From assembly GCA_045576355.1 (NCBI GenBank), contig JAZNGG010000016.1:50378-114377 (forward strand): 64,000 nt of DNA. The letters run 5' to 3'. A model generated the notes under the pieces. It had not been told where the DNA came from. It saw only the letters and a program-made list of their open reading frames with translations, and did no database searches. Shown one piece after another: positions 16,445 to 24,807 of the stretch. Source of the stretch: Liminaster sp045576355. Its GTDB lineage: Bacteria; Bacteroidota; Bacteroidia; Bacteroidales; UBA3663. The position numbers and the translations under genes were made by a program. How positions within the stretch are numbered: position 1 is the stretch's first letter; each line of letters starts with the position of its first letter.

Positions 16445-17398
16445 ATGATTGATAGTAATATAAAAGAGTGTTATTTAACCCTTGTAAAGCGTGCAGACAG
16501 AGCCCGTTATTTATCCACTCTGAAACATTCTGATACCGAAGAGACGATAGATCTTTGTTTTTATCGTCCATTAGGCTTTCGGATGGTATGCCTGGCAGAA
16601 CGGATGGGCATCACTCCAAATACGATTTCTGTGTTTTCGATTTTCCTAGGCGTAGCTGCCGGATTTTTTTTCTATTATGCTGAATGGCAGTTAAATCTTA
16701 TTGGCATTATTTTACTGATATCTGCAGATATATGCGACAGTGCTGATGGGCAATTGGCGCGCATGACACATCAGTATTCCCGATTAGGACGCATATTGGA
16801 TGGCGCCTGTGGAGATCTGTGGTTTATTTCGATTTATGTGGCAATCTGTCTAAGGTTAGCTCCGGAGTGGGGATGGCACATCTGGTTGTTGGCCCTTGCT
16901 GCAGGAGCTTGTCATAGTTTGCAGGCAGCCATGGCCGATTATTACCGCAACTTCCATCTTTTTTTTGTTAAAGGGAAGAATGGCAGTGAGTTAGAAGATT
17001 CCAAACAGGTAGTAGCAGATTATACCTCAATCTCTTTCTTTAAAGAGCCGGTCTATAAAACATTTATGTTTTTCTATAAAAATTATACTCGTAATCAGGA
17101 GTTTTTTTCTCCCTCGATGCAACGTTTTCGAGCGCTTTTACGTCAAAGATATGAGGATATGGCCATTGGGCAGGATTTGTCCGAAAAATTCCAACAGGCT
17201 TCTTTACCACTCATGAAATATACTAATATACTCTCTTTCAATTGTCGAGCCATACTTTTGTCAATTTCCTTATTGATTGACATGCCCTGGATATATTTCG
17301 TTGCTGAATTGACCTTGTTTAATTTCTTAATGCTTTATATGATTGTTTCTCATGAATCGATATGTCGCAGGTTTTATACAATGCTTAAAACGATTTAA
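16445..17398 (+). CDS. CDP-alcohol phosphatidyltransferase family membrane enzyme
   Basis: The 317-residue protein has about six membrane helices and the family signature D98-x2-D101-G102-x2-A105-R106-x8-G115-x3-D119. This enzyme class moves a phospho-group from a CDP-linked donor onto an alcohol in the membrane. The fourth Asp, normally at the position of residue 123, is Gly here, with Asp at 124 (DGACGD), a one-residue shift in the catalytic base region. A long cytosolic N-terminus (1-60, many Arg/Lys) and a loop at about 175-260 are extra. The next gene overlaps its end by 47 nt, indicating translational coupling. Confidence 0.85.
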   Translation: MIDSNIKECYLTLVKRADRARYLSTLKHSDTEETIDLCFYRPLGFRMVCLAERMGITPNTISVFSIFLGVAAGFFFYYAEWQLNLIGIILLISADICDSADGQLARMTHQYSRLGRILDGACGDLWFISIYVAICLRLAPEWGWHIWLLALAAGACHSLQAAMADYYRNFHLFFVKGKNGSELEDSKQVVADYTSISFFKEPVYKTFMFFYKNYTRNQEFFSPSMQRFRALLRQRYEDMAIGQDLSEKFQQASLPLMKYTNILSFNCRAILLSISLLIDMPWIYFVAELTLFNFLMLYMIVSHESICRRFYTMLKTI

Positions 17399-18407
17399 CC
17401 TCCGTACATTATTCTTCGTATTGGGAGTTGGGGCATTACTGGCGATGGTATATGCCGCAGATCCTCATGCGCTTTGGGATGGGGCTTTGAGGGTCAGCTG
17501 GGCTTTCCCTATGGCGGTTGGTATTTGGGGAATGGCCTATTTGCTTAATACGTTCTCGTTTGATGTGATCATTCGTCGTAACGTATTGGCTTTTCCGATG
17601 ACCTTCTTTTCGCTCTTTCGTTATACGGTGACCGGCTATGCCATCAATTATATTACCCCCTTTGGCCTTTTAGGGGGTGAGCCATACAGAGTTTTGGAAT
17701 TGAAATCATATCTGGGAACAGAGAGAGCTACCGGAAGTGTCCTGCTTTATGCGATGATGCACATCTCTTCGCATTTTCTTTTCTGGATGATCTCTTGTGT
17801 GCTTATTGCCCTCTCGGTGACTCATCTTTCGATTTCCCTTTCTATCACCCTCCTCATTGTTGTATTTTGCTGTGTGATATGTTTTTATCTGTTTTTCAAA
17901 GTTTATCGGCAGGGGATGTTATTAAAATGGGCGAAAAAACTCAAACGTTGGCCCATCATAGGAAAGAGGATCCAAAAAATATCTCCTCAGGGGGAAGAAC
18001 GATTAAGGATGATTGATGACAACATTGGAAGTCTGCTATTACACCACCCAAATGCATTTTGTAAGTCTCTGATCTTGGAACTTTTAGCTCGCTTTGTCAA
18101 TTGTTTTGAGATTTTGTGTATCATGATTGCCTTAGGATGTACAGTGTCTTATGCAGATGCAGTGATCGTCGTAGCGTTATCTTCATTGTTTGCCAATCTT
18201 TTATTCTTCTCGCCGTTACAACTGGGCACTCGTGAAGGGGGGATTTTTCTCTCCATGTCACTGCTTGATACTTTTGCCGGTGTGGGAGAGAAGGAACTTT
18301 TAGGCCTGGCAGTGACGATAAGTTTGGCTACCCGTTTGAGGGAGTTTGTTTGGATTGCCATCGGGCTCTTATTTTTAAAAATCAGAAGAGGACGCAATGT
18401 TTTCTGA
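17352..18407 (+). CDS. Flippase-like (UPF0104/lysyl-PG synthase TM-type) membrane protein
   Basis: It has 351 residues with about eight hydrophobic helices and the family features YAINYITPFGLLGGEPYRVL near residue 95 and LQLGTREGGIF in the last third. Relatives include the membrane half of MprF and proteins proposed to flip lipid intermediates. I start it at the ATG at 17352 (MNRYVAGF); an upstream TTG at 17343 is in frame but weaker. It overlaps the phosphatidyltransferase gene by 47 nt. Its place beside a lipid-headgroup transferase suggests moving that lipid across the inner membrane; this is inference. Confidence 0.8.
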   Translation: MNRYVAGFIQCLKRFNLRTLFFVLGVGALLAMVYAADPHALWDGALRVSWAFPMAVGIWGMAYLLNTFSFDVIIRRNVLAFPMTFFSLFRYTVTGYAINYITPFGLLGGEPYRVLELKSYLGTERATGSVLLYAMMHISSHFLFWMISCVLIALSVTHLSISLSITLLIVVFCCVICFYLFFKVYRQGMLLKWAKKLKRWPIIGKRIQKISPQGEERLRMIDDNIGSLLLHHPNAFCKSLILELLARFVNCFEILCIMIALGCTVSYADAVIVVALSSLFANLLFFSPLQLGTREGGIFLSMSLLDTFAGVGEKELLGLAVTISLATRLREFVWIAIGLLFLKIRRGRNVF

Positions 18408-18530
18408 TGGCAGATTTATAAAGTTGATGTCTTATGCAGCAAGACACACTAAAACGAGATTTATAACGTTATATTATAAATAGAGAGAATAAAATTTGAA
18501 AAATAATTTAAATAACAACATAATCAAGCG

Positions 18531-19295
18531 ATGAAGGGTATAATAATGGACTATGGAGCCACCATCGATAGCGGTGGTAAACATTGGTCAGAGGTCATGT
18601 GGGAGGGATATTGTCAGGTTTCTCTGCCGATAACAAAAGAGCAATTTCGAGAGGCATATATCTACTCTGAGCGATATGTAGCTATGAATCCCGAGGTGAT
18701 AGGCCGTGAGTTTAACTTTTACGAATTGATGCAGGTCCGCATTGGCATTCAAATCGAGTTTTTGTTGCAGACGGATGCACTGAGCGAAGAGTTACTCCAT
18801 ACGACTTTGTCTATGATATCAGAAGGTGAGGTCCCGATCATTGATGGTCGTGCCGGGCTTACCTCTCATTTCGTAGATGTTATAGCCGGCTATTGTTATG
18901 ACTATGCCCGTCGTTGTACTCTCCAGGCGATCCCGCTCATGGAGCACTTCTGTGAGAAATATACTTTGGCCATTGTCTCCAATTTTTATGGCAATCTGCG
19001 GGCTGTATTACAAGATTTCGGCTTGCTTCGGTTTTTCCCATACGTCATAGATAGCACTGTTGTTGGTGTCCGAAAACCGGATGCCTCCATCTTCCGATTG
19101 GCGATGGAGGAGATGGGTTTACCGGCGGAGGAGGTCTTTGTTGTGGGCGATTCTTATCAGAAGGATATCCTGCCTGCGCTTGAGTTGGGGTGCAAAGCGA
19201 TTTGGGTCAAGGGCACCGGCTGGGATGCTTCAGATGATTCTATCAACTACGAACCCTCTGTCACCTCTTTAGTCGAATTGTACGACATTTTTTAG
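18531..19295 (+). CDS. HAD-superfamily protein with DxG first motif
   Basis: The 254-residue protein has the HAD fold: motif I at residues 7-11 (DYGAT), an alpha-helical cap (about 20-120), motif II Ser in LAIVSNF, motif III Lys in VVGVRKPDASIF, and motif IV VGDSYQKD. In ordinary HAD phosphatases motif I is D-x-D; here the second Asp, the general acid/base, is Gly9. Loss of that residue is known in non-phosphatase HAD branches, such as phosphonatases with D-x-A, so this may not be a simple phosphomonoesterase. It is 123 nt downstream of the flippase-like gene on the same strand and may have its own promoter. Confidence 0.82.
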   Translation: MKGIIMDYGATIDSGGKHWSEVMWEGYCQVSLPITKEQFREAYIYSERYVAMNPEVIGREFNFYELMQVRIGIQIEFLLQTDALSEELLHTTLSMISEGEVPIIDGRAGLTSHFVDVIAGYCYDYARRCTLQAIPLMEHFCEKYTLAIVSNFYGNLRAVLQDFGLLRFFPYVIDSTVVGVRKPDASIFRLAMEEMGLPAEEVFVVGDSYQKDILPALELGCKAIWVKGTGWDASDDSINYEPSVTSLVELYDIF

Positions 19296-19991
19296 TAGAG
19301 AGTAAAGAGGAAAACTGAAAGGTGAAAACAAAGCCATCGCCATAGCCATCAGCCCTCGCAGGGCGCAGCCCCCATGCCATCTCCATCTGCCATAGCGGGA
19401 CGAAGTCCCCTAAGCCATTGCCATCGCCATAGCAGGGCGACAGCCCCTAACCCCTCATCCCGCGAAGCTCATGACCAACGGGAATAACCAATAAACCCTT
19501 CAACCATCGCAGAGTAAAGCTCCATACCAAAGTTATCCCACACAGAATTCACAGAAAAACGCACGCTATCGCTTGCGTTTACCATCCGGAAGGGAAGCAC
19601 TGCGGAGCATGTGCGCTCTGTGTGTTTCTGTGAGATCTGTGTGCAATAAAAACATTTTTCAGTGTGAATTTTGGTAGAGGGATTATTCCCTTTGGTCATG
19701 GACTGCACCTTGATAAGCGGAAAGGGGAAAACTGAAAGGAGGCATGAGGGCTTCGCCCTTTTGATTTAGGGGTTATTCCCGTTGGTCATGAGCTTCGCGG
19801 GATGAGAGGTTTAGGGGTTTAAGGGTTTAGGCATTGAAAAAATAAACTTTTAAACTTCTAAACCAAACAAGGGCTTTGCCCCAAGTGCTAAGAGCAAAGA
19901 GGAAAACTGAAAAGTGAAAACAAAGCCATCGCCATCGCGGGGCGCAGCCCCAAAAAAGCCATCGCCATCAGCCATCGCAGGGCGTAGCCCC
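19296..19991. repeat. Repeat-rich intergenic region with 36-bp inverted repeat
   Basis: No coding sequence is supported. It contains runs of CCATCGCCATAGCCATC-like units joined to GGGCGCAGCCCC-like self-complementary pieces (about 19325-19450 and 19921-19990), and a perfect 36-bp inverted repeat with arms at 19454-19489 and 19771-19806. Inside that lies a second, imperfect inverted pair built on CACAGAATTCACAGAAA and TTTCTGTGAGATCTGTGTG. Related CCATCGCCAT sequence recurs at 33300-33460. A short minus-strand ORF at 19469-19708 runs through these repeats and is not credible. Confidence 0.75.
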
Positions 19992-20705
19992 TTACCCCCT
20001 CAACCCTGCATCTTCCAATAGTACTATGTTTCCGAAAATGTTTTCTGTGCGGTCATCAGCGATGATTGTTCCGTTTTTGAGCACGATGCAACGAGAGCAT
20101 AACTCATCGACCATGGCGAGATCATGTGTTGCGATGAGGCAAGAGTGAGCGAACGACTTTATCAGATTGATGATTTGCCGCCGGGACTTTGGATCGAGCG
20201 ACGATGTCGGTTCGTCCATGATTAGCATATTTGGTTCCATCGATAAGACTGTGGCGATGGCGACCCGTTTCTTTTCACCTCCCGAGAGCCTAAGAGGAGA
20301 GCGGTGTTTTAGTGATTGGGCATTGACATCGTTGAGTGCCTCATCGACGCGCCGACTAACCTCCTCATCGGGAAGATTCATATTTCGTGGACCAAAGGCA
20401 ACGTCCTCCTCCACAGTAGGCATAAAGAGTTGATGATCAGGATTCTGGAAAACAAGTCCTACGTTTTGTCTCACCGTCTGCACCGTCTGCCGACCGATCG
20501 GGATACCTCCGACGCTGACGTTCCCATGCGTCGGGAGAAGGAGACCATTGCAGAGCAGAGTCAGTGTTGATTTCCCCGACCCATTGGCGCCGATGAGTGC
20601 TACTTTTTCCCCATGTGAGATGTGTAGGTTGATATTGTTTAAGGCCTTGTGCCCATTGGGATAGGTGTAATCGACGTTGCTAAATCGTAGATAGTGGTGA
20701 CTCAT
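19992..20705 (-). CDS. cbiO: ECF transporter ATPase (CbiO-like)
   Basis: This is the ATP-binding component of an energy-coupling-factor metal importer. From the ATG at 20705 (MSHHYLRFSNVDYTYPNGHK) it has 237 residues, with Walker A GANGSGKST, Q-loop VFQNPDHQLF, ABC signature LSGGEKKR, Walker B MLIMDEPTSSLD and the switch His in ATHDLAM. A longer frame to 20909 exists but overlaps cbiQ heavily. The ATG overlaps the cbiQ stop by 4 nt, typical of coupled translation. Confidence 0.93.
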   Translation of the reverse strand: MSHHYLRFSNVDYTYPNGHKALNNINLHISHGEKVALIGANGSGKSTLTLLCNGLLLPTHGNVSVGGIPIGRQTVQTVRQNVGLVFQNPDHQLFMPTVEEDVAFGPRNMNLPDEEVSRRVDEALNDVNAQSLKHRSPLRLSGGEKKRVAIATVLSMEPNMLIMDEPTSSLDPKSRRQIINLIKSFAHSCLIATHDLAMVDELCSRCIVLKNGTIIADDRTENIFGNIVLLEDAGLRG

Positions 20706-21490
20706 GGGAGTAAAAGTGTAGATGGATAAAAACGGATAATGACCAATAGCCCTCCCCACATTAGGAGGTAGAAGATAGAGGAGAGACGCATCGATTTGTT
20801 TTTGCCATAGGTGATGTCGCCCGTAAATCCCCGTGCGAGCATGGCATTGTTGATCTGCTGTGACTGCGTCAGTGTGTGCAGCAGCAGTTGTCCGATGAAG
20901 GGGACCCACATCTTTAAAGGATAATTACTCCGATCATAACTCCGCGATTGTCTCGCTCTCATCATCAGCAGCGCCTCTTGTAGCAGAGCTTTAAGGTAGC
21001 GATAGATTAGGTGTAATTGCCCCACCAGCATGGCAGGTACACCCGTCTCTCTCAGGCTTTGACAGACACCGTGATATCCCGATCCATAGAGCAGCAGCAG
21101 GACTCCTTGCGCGGAGAGTAGTCCGCGCAGCAGTATGGCTACGAAACTCATCCAGCCGTATGTGACACTGCATCCGGCGATCTCCATAAATGGGCGTCGA
21201 TCTATCCATGGGTTAAACATCCCGATCAGGATCAGATAGGGCAATACGATCAGCGATCGGCGCAACAGGGTGCTATATGGCATCCCGACACAGAAAGAGG
21301 ATATTATCGGATAAGCGAAAAACAGCAGGAGCCTCGACAGCGCAGTCGTTGGGAGGGAAAGGACGCACATGAGAAAGATCAGAGTGACCCATAGACGCAC
21401 ACGCCGGTCTGCCGATTCGGCATTCCCTTCGGGCGATAGGCGATACTCCCAACGCTCCAACTCATATATCACTCTTTCCAGCTTGCTCAT
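20702..21490 (-). CDS. cbiQ: ECF transporter transmembrane component (CbiQ-like)
   Basis: This is the T-component that couples the ATPase to the substrate-binding membrane protein. It has 262 residues and about five or six helices, an N-terminus (YELERWEYRLSPEG) typical of CbiQ, and coupling-helix regions with Ala-Arg-Gly-like signatures (MMRARQSRSYD and MLARGFTGD), which contact the ATPase. It overlaps the upstream cbiM-like gene by 29 nt and the downstream ATPase by 4 nt. Confidence 0.9.
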   Translation of the reverse strand: MSKLERVIYELERWEYRLSPEGNAESADRRVRLWVTLIFLMCVLSLPTTALSRLLLFFAYPIISSFCVGMPYSTLLRRSLIVLPYLILIGMFNPWIDRRPFMEIAGCSVTYGWMSFVAILLRGLLSAQGVLLLLYGSGYHGVCQSLRETGVPAMLVGQLHLIYRYLKALLQEALLMMRARQSRSYDRSNYPLKMWVPFIGQLLLHTLTQSQQINNAMLARGFTGDITYGKNKSMRLSSIFYLLMWGGLLVIIRFYPSTLLLP

Positions 21491-22502
21491 CCTTTTTTCG
21501 GAATCCGAGGAGCAGAGAGAGCCCTGCCCACAGAGCGATTATAACCAGTATTACCCCGATGATCCCATCTGTCGCCCGATTGTAGTCGGGCAGCACTGCC
21601 GTTGTCCTCTGGATGCTCTCGGTGATGGCTTGCAGAGACTCCTCTGCAGCGGGTGCAGTTATCGCCGTCTCATCGGTAGTCTGCCAGATGGACCACTCCA
21701 GTCCGTCGGGCTGCGATGAGGCGACCCAGTAGAAACTCCCTGCCATCAGGAGTGCTGCCGCGAGAAATAACCATAGTCCCTTCGGCCTCAGTCGATAACC
21801 CTTCGCTCTGTTTTCCCCTTCAGCAGACGCTCCTCCGACTGCAACCATTGGCTCACGGAGAGATGGACCATCTGTCGATTCGGGCAGGAAACGATGCACG
21901 AAGCCTAAAACACCCGCTGTCGCCGCCCCTTCGCATAGTCCGATAACGGCATGTATGGGAAGCATAAACAGGAGGAAACGGGAGAGGGGTAGGGCAGAGA
22001 TACCCGACAGATAGGTCTCCAGCGAGACCATCAGCGCCCCTAACTCCAGCGCCACCACACACGAGAGGACAGAGGCCCACGTGAGCCGACTTGCCGAGAC
22101 TCTGTGACACATGATGGGGCGATACACCAGCGGATAGGCGATGAGGCAGGAGCAGACACCCATGTTAAAGACATTGCACCCCAAAGCCAGCAGCCCTCCG
22201 TCGGCAAAGATCAGACACTGTATGGTCAGCACCGACGCCAGCGTGATCAATGCCCGCCATGGCCCCAGCAGCGCCGACAGCAGGATGCCTCCCACGATGT
22301 GGCCGCTCGAACCCGTGCCGGGGATGGAGAAGTTGATCATTTGCGCCGCAAAGACAAATGCCCCCATCACCCCCATCAGTGGGATGCTGCGATGCTCTGC
22401 TTGTTTTTTTACTCGGACGATCGATGCCATCAGGCAGATCACTGACACCGCTCCCATGGCGATGGCTACGGGCGGTGACACTAAGGCGTCAGACATGTGC
22501 AT
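21462..22502 (-). CDS. cbiM: CbiM-PDGLE fusion, metal-binding component of a Co/Ni ECF transporter
   Basis: The N-terminal 220 residues are CbiM-like: the start MHMSDALVSPPVA supplies the amino-terminal Met-His metal site, and further membrane helices carry INFSIPGTGSSGHIVGG, a family hallmark. The C-terminal part (about 245-346) has two helices flanking SQPDGLEWS, the PDGLE/CbiN-type motif. Fusion of the M and N components is known in nickel and cobalt systems. The metal cannot be decided from sequence; no cobalamin riboswitch or B12 genes are visible nearby. The window's minus-strand order is MFS gene, cbiM, cbiQ, cbiO. Confidence 0.9.
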   Translation of the reverse strand: MHMSDALVSPPVAIAMGAVSVICLMASIVRVKKQAEHRSIPLMGVMGAFVFAAQMINFSIPGTGSSGHIVGGILLSALLGPWRALITLASVLTIQCLIFADGGLLALGCNVFNMGVCSCLIAYPLVYRPIMCHRVSASRLTWASVLSCVVALELGALMVSLETYLSGISALPLSRFLLFMLPIHAVIGLCEGAATAGVLGFVHRFLPESTDGPSLREPMVAVGGASAEGENRAKGYRLRPKGLWLFLAAALLMAGSFYWVASSQPDGLEWSIWQTTDETAITAPAAEESLQAITESIQRTTAVLPDYNRATDGIIGVILVIIALWAGLSLLLGFRKKDEQAGKSDI

Positions 22503-22534
22503 AGTTTACTCTGTTTTTTAAAGTTGTCAGTTAA

Positions 22535-23920
22535 TTATTCTTTTTTCTCGTTGAGCATCATGTTTCTCCCTAACGTGGCAGTCACGCAGGCCCCTGTGAG
22601 CTGCGTCGCGATGCAGACGACCAGCAGCCACTCCAGCCCCCACCGATCGATGATCTGAGGGATCAGCAGCACACCGACGATGGCGCCCATCTTCCCCATG
22701 GCTGCTGCCACACCGGCACCCCGGCTGCGCTCGCTGACAGGATAGACCTCTGTGGGCATGATAAAGGTGAGCAGGTGAGGCCCTGCATTGATAAAGAGCT
22801 CGAAGATCATCAGCCCCCCGATGGCTACCCTCAGAGGGAGATCCAGCCGATAGGCCAGCCACATGATGGTGAGCCCGATGGCGCAAAAGACGAAGCCCCA
22901 CACCTGCATCTTGATGTGATCAAACCGACCGATGCAGAGCAGCCCCAGCGCAAAGCCAATCAGGATGAAGACGTTGACCCCAGTCGTCATCTCTACTGAG
23001 CGGACGATCGCCTCCATCGACACCGCCTGGCTGGCAGCCCTATGCCCGCGCTCCAGGTGCATCAGCAGCAGGGGCGTAAAGACCCCGATACCGTAGATGC
23101 CCAGTCCCTCGCATGCCCACGGCATGCCGGTGAAGATGATTTTCCTGAGGCTCTGCCGGTCGGGTTCTCTCTCTCTGCTTGTCGCCTTACGTGACGAGCG
23201 TCCATAGGGCTTGATCGTCACGTCCCGACCCAAAAAATACTTTGCTGCCTCCACAGCTTCCCTGCGGCGGTCATGAGCGAGCAGCCACCCCGGACTCTCT
23301 CTCATGGCGATCCGCAGCAGCAGCGTCACGAGTGCCGTGGCCGACGTCAGCAGCAGCAAGTTCTGCCATGCCTCCGGGCCCTGCCACCTCCCGATCACCC
23401 ACCAGCTGACGAGCGCCATGGAGACATAGCCCAGTGAGGCTGCAGCCTTGGTGGCACCGACCATCCACAGACGCCATCGTCTGGGCATAATCTCTGAGAC
23501 ATAACTTGAGTCCAGGCTATACTCTCCTCCGATCCCTATCCCCATGAGCAGCAGAGCCACCGTGAGGCTCCCCACGCCGTCGGCCAGCCATGCCCCGATC
23601 GAGGCGGTTAAGACCAGTGCCGGGCAGAGGCGAAACAGGGTGACATAGCCCCTTCGCTCGCTCCAGTGGCCCATCACTATCGACCCGATCGTTATCCCAA
23701 CGAGGCTGGCACACCCCACGATGCCCTGTGCGAGAGGGGAGAGCGTGGTGTGCATGGAGAGTTGCATCAGTGGGAGGATGATCCCTATCAATGTGGAGAG
23801 CCCTGCCCCCATGATCTGCCCCAGTGCTGCGATGCATAGCACCCTGATGTGCCCTCTGCGCAGGGGGAGCGTCTCTAAGCAGTGTGTGCCGGGAGCGGAG
23901 TCTGTGTGTGTTGTGCTCAT
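22535..23920 (-). CDS. MFS permease (sugar-porter/NiaP-like)
   Basis: The ATG at 23920 (MSTTHTDSAPGTHCLETLPL) gives 461 residues and about 12 membrane helices. The loop after helix 2 has MGHWSERRGYV, the MFS motif A, and a second MFS-type loop reads IGRFDHIK. The segment GIGGEYSLDSSYVSEIMPRRWR resembles motifs of organic-acid and sugar porters. Substrate unknown. An in-frame extension to 24172 adds a poor N-terminus and is rejected. It lies 32 nt upstream of cbiM on the same strand and could be cotranscribed, but a link to metal uptake is only positional. The gene is markedly G+C-rich compared with the rest of the window. Confidence 0.85.
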   Translation of the reverse strand: MSTTHTDSAPGTHCLETLPLRRGHIRVLCIAALGQIMGAGLSTLIGIILPLMQLSMHTTLSPLAQGIVGCASLVGITIGSIVMGHWSERRGYVTLFRLCPALVLTASIGAWLADGVGSLTVALLLMGIGIGGEYSLDSSYVSEIMPRRWRLWMVGATKAAASLGYVSMALVSWWVIGRWQGPEAWQNLLLLTSATALVTLLLRIAMRESPGWLLAHDRRREAVEAAKYFLGRDVTIKPYGRSSRKATSREREPDRQSLRKIIFTGMPWACEGLGIYGIGVFTPLLLMHLERGHRAASQAVSMEAIVRSVEMTTGVNVFILIGFALGLLCIGRFDHIKMQVWGFVFCAIGLTIMWLAYRLDLPLRVAIGGLMIFELFINAGPHLLTFIMPTEVYPVSERSRGAGVAAAMGKMGAIVGVLLIPQIIDRWGLEWLLVVCIATQLTGACVTATLGRNMMLNEKKE

Positions 23921-24150
23921 CTTGCTGTAGCCTTTGTAGGTTATAACCACTGACCGATGAAAAAGGTTGTGTGACGACGGGACAAAGCAGTGTGATCTGT
24001 GAATGGAAAAATAACTTAATGAGGGGGGATTATGGAATATTAACCAAATAGTGTAATCTCTGATTAGCAAATGGGTGGCAAAATCAAGTCTGATGTTTGA
24101 CCTCAATATTTGGTATATTGGGGGCATTAAAGTTCTTAATAATCTCGTTG

Positions 24151-24304
24151 TGCACGCAGTTCTATTTAACACAGCATGCTTTGCCTCTTGTCACAGCACG
24201 CTGCGTTGCCCATCTTAGCGCGCTGCATCAGCCTCTTCAGTGCGCTGTGTTACCTATCTTAGCGCACTGTGTAACCCGACACAGCGCGCTGTGTTTTCTA
24301 ATAT
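24151..24304. repeat. Tandem array of 22-bp units with AGCGCGCT palindromic core
   Basis: Units begin at 24173, 24195, 24217, 24239, 24261 and 24283, exactly 22 bp apart, with a weaker unit at 24151. Each opens with AGCGCGCTGTG or a close variant (AGCATGCT, AGCACGCTG, AGCGCGCTG, AGTGCGCTG, AGCGCACTG, AGCGCGCTG), then a pyrimidine-rich stretch. The core is self-complementary. The spacing is close to two DNA helical turns, so every core faces the same side. The array is about 230 bp upstream of the MFS start, beyond a likely leader. Confidence 0.85.
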
Positions 24305-24331
24305 TATATATATTATGGCCTTAATACAATG

Positions 24332-24367
24332 AGCGAGGGAAGTATCTTGATGATATCTTTCCTCGCT
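24332..24367. terminator. Hairpin after the 22-bp array
   Basis: AGCGAGGGAAGTATC (24332-24346) pairs with GATATCTTTCCTCGCT (24352-24367) with one bulge and a 5-nt loop. No strong T run follows on either strand, so it may be a terminator or a structural boundary. Confidence 0.45.
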
Positions 24368-24769
24368 ATATATGTTAATTATGTCTGTTGTCTTGACAGA
24401 AGGCGTAGTCCCTCAACACTAGATCCCGCCTTTGCTATCTTCCCACCATAGAGAGCGTAGCTTATAAACCCTTTAACTAATACACTGCGAAGATACAACA
24501 TTCGAAAGCCGATGTCAAGAGGGGTAATTGGCAATATCTTAAAATTCCTTAACGCATTGGGATGTTCATACTGTATTTTCTCTTGCGAGAAGTGTATGCT
24601 CATAGGATTTTTTCTCACAAGTGCTTGCAAGTTATCTCTTATGTGCACCATTCGGATAGGAAAACGTGGATTCTGTGTGTGTTGTGCGAGATAATCATCT
24701 CTGATTGTTTGTGATCAACGCAGCATTCTTGTGTGCCTTTCTGCATGAAAACAAAAAAATCCCTGAAAA
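24368..24769. other. Intergenic, no supported gene
   Basis: A minus-strand open frame of 90 codons (24379-24651) lacks a promoter and family features, so I do not call it. I see nothing else convincing. Confidence 0.4.
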
Positions 24770-24801
24770 TTTGTATGCTTTTCAGCTTTTTACTACCTTT
24801 G
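24770..24801 (+). promoter_or_regulatory. Bacteroidota-type promoter upstream of the BspA-like gene
   Basis: TTTG at 24770-24773 and TACCTTTG at 24794-24801 are 20 nt apart, an excellent match to the Bacteroidota consensus. Transcription would begin near 24808 and leave a leader of about 480 nt before the ATG at 25289. Confidence 0.75.
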
Positions 24802-24807
24802 CAACGT

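Noticed and set aside
19469..19708. Minus-strand frame of 79 codons in the repeat region
   Set aside because: Lies within inverted repeats and has no protein-like features.
22527..23837. Several frames opposite or shifted within the MFS gene
   Set aside because: Shadows of a G+C-rich coding sequence.
22503..24172. Possible cobalamin riboswitch for cbiM
   Set aside because: The cbiM leader is only 32 nt and the region above the MFS gene lacks recognisable B12-box sequence.
24151..24304. CRISPR array
   Set aside because: Units are 22 bp contiguous repeats without unique spacers, and no cas genes are near.
24379..24651. Minus-strand frame of 90 codons
   Set aside because: No promoter, no recognisable domain, next to repeat DNA; chance frame more likely.
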